Assembly (NCBI RefSeq): GCF_000963005.1
Contig: NZ_JZHZ01000007.1
Coordinates: 1,613,727-1,677,726, forward strand
Direction: 5' to 3'
Source of the DNA: Xanthomonas sp. GPE 39
GTDB taxonomy: Bacteria > Pseudomonadota > Gammaproteobacteria > Xanthomonadales > Xanthomonadaceae
DNA length: 64,000 bases
In this document: positions 61,170-64,000 of the stretch, piece after piece
Numbering within the stretch: the stretch's first letter is position 1
How the letters are laid out: every line of letters begins with the position of its first letter
The notes under the pieces: generated by a model
What the model was told of the DNA's origin: nothing
The model's database searches: none
What the model saw: only the letters and a program-made list of their open reading frames with translations
Position numbers and translations under genes: made by a program

Positions 61170-62054
61170 ATGACCCGACATTCTCTCTCCGTTGCGCTGA
61201 TCCAGGAGCGCAACCATGGCGATGCCGCAGCGAACCTGAGCGCAATCGAATCGCGTGTCGCCGAGGCGGCCGCGCAGGGCGCGCGCCTGGTGCTACTGCA
61301 GGAATTGCACAACGGTGCCTATTTTTGCCAGCACGAGTCGGTCGAGGAATTCGATCTGGCCGAGACGATTCCAGGCCCCAGCAGCGAGCGATTGGGCGCG
61401 CTGGCCAAGCGCCACGGCGTGGTCCTGGTCGGCTCGCTGTTCGAGCGCCGCGCTGCGGGCCTGTACCACAACACTGCCGTGGTGTTCGAGAAGGACGGCA
61501 GCCTGCTCGGCAAGTACCGCAAGATGCACATTCCCGACGACCCGGGCTTCTACGAGAAGTTCTACTTCACTCCGGGTGATCTGGGCTTCACCCCGATCCA
61601 GACGTCGGTCGGTCGTCTCGGCGTGCTGGTGTGCTGGGATCAGTGGTATCCGGAGGCCGCGCGCTTGATGGCGCTGGCCGGTGCCGAGCTGCTGCTCTAC
61701 CCGACCGCGATTGGCTGGGATCCCGACGACGCGCAAGCCGAACAGGAACGCCAACGCGATGCCTGGGTACTCAGTCACCGCGGCCATGCCGTCGCCAATG
61801 GCATCCCGGTACTGAGCTGCAATCGGGTCGGCCACGAACCATCGCCGCTCGGTGCGTCGGGCATCCAGTTCTGGGGCAACAGCCACGTGCTGGGTCCACA
61901 GGGCGAATTCATCGCCGAGGCCGGAACCGACCCGACAGTGCTGGTCTGCGACGTGGACCTGCAGCGCAGCGAACACGTCCGGCGGATCTGGCCGTTCCTG
62001 CGCGACCGCCGGATCGACGCGTATGGCGACCTGCTCAAGCGCTATATCGACTGA
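61170..62054 (+). CDS. aguB: N-carbamoylputrescine amidase
   Basis: A 294-residue nitrilase-superfamily enzyme releasing putrescine, CO2 and ammonia. Catalytic triad residues: Glu in LLQELHNGAYF, Lys in GKYRKMHIPDD and Cys in LVCWDQWYPEAARL. The ATG at 61170 yields the family length. It follows aguA after a 236-base gap that holds no gene. Confidence 0.95.
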   Translation: MTRHSLSVALIQERNHGDAAANLSAIESRVAEAAAQGARLVLLQELHNGAYFCQHESVEEFDLAETIPGPSSERLGALAKRHGVVLVGSLFERRAAGLYHNTAVVFEKDGSLLGKYRKMHIPDDPGFYEKFYFTPGDLGFTPIQTSVGRLGVLVCWDQWYPEAARLMALAGAELLLYPTAIGWDPDDAQAEQERQRDAWVLSHRGHAVANGIPVLSCNRVGHEPSPLGASGIQFWGNSHVLGPQGEFIAEAGTDPTVLVCDVDLQRSEHVRRIWPFLRDRRIDAYGDLLKRYID

Positions 62055-62194
62055 ACCCGCCGAGCGCATTGCATGAGCTGTTCCTGCGCACAGCACACCG
62101 AGCTGGTCACCAGATCTCAATACCTACCGACCTCAACACACCACCACGCCTGTTGCGCCACTGCGCCGACGAGGCCCTTCCGACGAGTCATGGC

Positions 62195-63472
62195 ATGAAC
62201 GCACTCCCCCAGGCCGACGAGGCACTCTTCGCCGACCAGCCGTACCGCATCGTCGAACGCGACGGCATCCGCTACACCTTGCTCGGTACTGCGCACGTCT
62301 CCATGGCCAGCGTCGCCGTGGTCGAGCGTGCCATCGAAAGCGGTCGCTTCGACGCAGTCGCGGTGGAACTGGATCCGCAACGCTTGCAGGCACTCACCGA
62401 TCCGGACGCGCTGACCAAGCTGGATCTGGTGCAGGTGATTCGCAAAGGACGCGTCGCCCTGTTCGCAGCCAACCTGGCCCTGGCCGCCTATCAACGTCGC
62501 TTGGCCGAACAGCTCGGCATCGAACCTGGCGCCGAACTCAAACGCGCCGTGCTGCTGGCACGCGAACGGCAGTTGCCGGTCTATCTGGTGGATCGCGAGG
62601 TCGGGCTGACCTTCAAGCGTGCTTCCAGCCGACTCGGTTTGTTCGGCAAGCTCAAACTTGCCAGCGGCCTGCTCGGTGGATTGTTCGCCTCAGAGGAAGT
62701 CGGTGAAGCAGAGATCGAGAAGCTCAAACAGGGCGACATGCTTGAGGCCAGCTTCGGCGATTTCGCCAGCGAAAGCCCAGAGCTTTACGCAACCATCATC
62801 GCCGAGCGCGACTGTTACATGGCAACACGCCTGCGCGAAGAACACGCGCAACGCGCATTGACCACGCCCCCCAGCGACGAAGCGCACGCGCACAACGACG
62901 CGCATCGCACCGGGGTACGCGAAGTACTGGCGGTAGTCGGCGCCGGCCATCTGGCCGGCCTGGCCAGACACCTGCAGGACGATCAAGACGACCCGGCAAC
63001 GCGACGCAAGACACTGGAAGAGGTACCGACCAAAAAGAAAGTCCCCTGGATCACCATGACCCTGACCACGCTGGTGCTCGGTGGCGTGGCCTGGGGGTAC
63101 TGGCATGGCGGCTTCGCGCTGGGCACCGATTTGCTGCAGCAGTGGGTGCTGTTCACTGGCGGACTGGCCGGACTCGGCTGCCTGCTGGCCGGCGGCCATC
63201 CACTGAGCGTGATCGCCGGTGCGATTGCCGCACCGCTGAAACCATTTCGGCCTGGGGTTCCTGCCGGTGCATTCAGCGCACTGGTGGAAGTACACATGCG
63301 CAAGCCCGCCTACGGCGACTTCCTCGCACTGCGCGACGATGCGCAGAACCTGCGCGGCTGGTACCGCAACCGGGTCTCGCGAGTGGTGCTGACCTTCCTG
63401 CTCACCAACCTGGGCAGCATGCTAGGCGTATGGCTGGCCGGATTTCGCATCCTGAGCAAACTCACCAGTTGA
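62195..63472 (+). CDS. TraB/PrgY-family membrane protein
   Basis: A 425-residue protein with an N-terminal TraB domain (LLGTAHVSMASVAVVERA, ELDPQRLQAL, later VVGAGHLAGLARHL) and a C-terminal part with three or four membrane helices (about 280-420). Related to enterococcal TraB/PrgY pheromone-shutdown proteins and Tiki proteases; the GTAHVS and GAGHLAG motifs are putative metal ligands. The name TraB has nothing to do with the IncP element. Role in this organism unknown. Confidence 0.88.
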   Translation: MNALPQADEALFADQPYRIVERDGIRYTLLGTAHVSMASVAVVERAIESGRFDAVAVELDPQRLQALTDPDALTKLDLVQVIRKGRVALFAANLALAAYQRRLAEQLGIEPGAELKRAVLLARERQLPVYLVDREVGLTFKRASSRLGLFGKLKLASGLLGGLFASEEVGEAEIEKLKQGDMLEASFGDFASESPELYATIIAERDCYMATRLREEHAQRALTTPPSDEAHAHNDAHRTGVREVLAVVGAGHLAGLARHLQDDQDDPATRRKTLEEVPTKKKVPWITMTLTTLVLGGVAWGYWHGGFALGTDLLQQWVLFTGGLAGLGCLLAGGHPLSVIAGAIAAPLKPFRPGVPAGAFSALVEVHMRKPAYGDFLALRDDAQNLRGWYRNRVSRVVLTFLLTNLGSMLGVWLAGFRILSKLTS

Positions 63473-63812
63473 GTCCGCCGCATGGCGACCAGGCTTTGGC
63501 CTCATGGCACGCGGGCAATCCTTTGTGCCATGGCTGCACGTAAGCCAAGGCAGGACAGTGCAGCGCTTCGGCGCTGAAGCCGTGTTCCAAAACCATCCAG
63601 CCATTGGATGGATGGCCCTCGCTGTGATTTGCGCAATTGTCGGGCGAGCGAATCACGCATGGGACATTGATTAGCATCACATGCGGCAAATTGCGCTGTC
63701 CGCCATGTCGCGCGTGGCCAGTTTCGGAGCCACGAAAGGTAAGGCTATACTCGGTTCGTTCCGTATTCCCCCACGCCGGAACACCCGTCCCGTCCTTCCG
63801 GACCACGAAACC
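63473..63812. other. Intergenic region with no supported gene
   Basis: About 340 bases. A minus-strand frame (63462-63806) exists but has no family features and overlaps the end of the TraB gene. A direct duplication of a GGATG-type sequence occurs near 63600. It should contain the promoter for the cytochrome gene. Confidence 0.45.
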
Positions 63813-64000
63813 ATGCGCACGCAGCCGCTCGCCGCTTGTCTTGCTCTGGCCTTACTTGTCTCTTTCGGGAGCATCCCGGCAATGGCGCAAAACGCACCAA
63901 TGCCCGCCGCTCCCGCCGCCTCCGCCCCTGTACAAGGCAATGCCGCAAACGGCCGATTGCTGACCTACACCTGCCAGGGCTGCCACGGCGTTACCGGTTA
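63813..64000 (+). CDS. Cytochrome c, N-terminal part (runs off the right edge)
   Basis: At least 62 codons: signal peptide (MRTQPLAACLALALLVSFGS, cleavage after AMA), a Pro/Ala-rich linker, and the haem motif CQGCH in TYTCQGCHGVTGY at the end. It looks like a c4/c5-type periplasmic electron carrier. The gene is cut by the window edge, so the number of haems cannot be given. Confidence 0.85.
   Translation, partial: MRTQPLAACLALALLVSFGSIPAMAQNAPMPAAPAASAPVQGNAANGRLLTYTCQGCHGVTG

Noticed and set aside
62195..63472. Conjugation protein TraB
   Set aside because: The domain name is shared, but the protein is the TraB/PrgY pheromone-shutdown family, not a conjugation pore protein, and it is far from the mobile element.
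63462..63806. Minus-strand 114-residue frame before the cytochrome gene
   Set aside because: No family features or ribosome site; it overlaps the end of the TraB-family gene and the promoter region of the cytochrome gene.

Overview
The window is a GC-rich gammaproteobacterial chromosome segment that looks like Xanthomonas. The recognisable housekeeping proteins (RlmN, Ndk, Der, BamB, RpsA, GuaA/GuaB, type-B L36) and an AguA/AguB agmatine pathway with the start of a cytochrome c fit Xanthomonadaceae. A non-ribosomal peptide synthetase (NRPS) at the left edge would suit a metabolite-rich species of the X. albilineans type, but the species is an inference.

Left chromosomal arm (1-11957). A truncated NRPS gene runs off the left edge on the minus strand. 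It is preceded by an AT-rich stretch with a pentanucleotide microsatellite and by the remnant of an IS3-family transposase. A two-component system (minus) is divergent from an RND efflux operon (plus): outer-membrane factor, MipA/OmpV porin-like protein, membrane-fusion adaptor and inner-membrane pump. Next come two perfectly identical tRNA-Glu/tRNA-Ala pairs in tandem, on the minus strand, with a recognisable promoter and terminator.

Integrated mobile element (about 11958-31486, 19.5 kb). An 18-bp direct repeat formed by the last codons of guaA bounds an integrated plasmid-like element. A tyrosine integrase lies next to attR. The element carries (i) an iteron origin and a RepA initiator, (ii) an IncP/RP4-type mobilisation set: oriT with a near-canonical nic region, TraJ, TraI relaxase, TraK, TraL and TrbJ-TrbK-TrbL, but no coupling protein and no rest of the mating-pair apparatus, (iii) three KorB-type operators without any korB gene, and (iv) two defence-like cargo modules. 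The first cargo is a C5-methyltransferase, an Eco29kI-type GIY-YIG endonuclease and a Vsr nuclease behind a small ribbon-helix-helix protein with its own palindromic operator. The second is a translationally coupled operon of serine recombinase, 77-residue protein and an 868-residue RloC/PrrC-like ATPase with a CxxC hook and a candidate C-terminal nuclease site. The element looks mobilisable rather than self-transmissible.

Right chromosomal arm (31471-64000). guaB-guaA (GMP synthesis), folD, a DUF1244 gene, a molybdenum-cofactor cluster (mobA-moeA-rhodanese/moeB), the conserved ndk-rlmN-pilF-rodZ-yfgM-bamB-der run, a PsrA-like regulator with its operator ahead of a fatty-acid beta-oxidation pair, a galU/CapD-like/WecA-like polysaccharide block joined to lapB-lapA-ihfB-rpsA-cmk, the type-B L36 gene, an exported protein, the two-step agmatine-to-putrescine pathway, a TraB/PrgY-family membrane protein and the start of a cytochrome c gene.

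The most novel material is in the element: the ATPase operon, the restriction module, the chimeric antitoxin-like gene, the palindromic repeat cluster and the orphan KorB operators.
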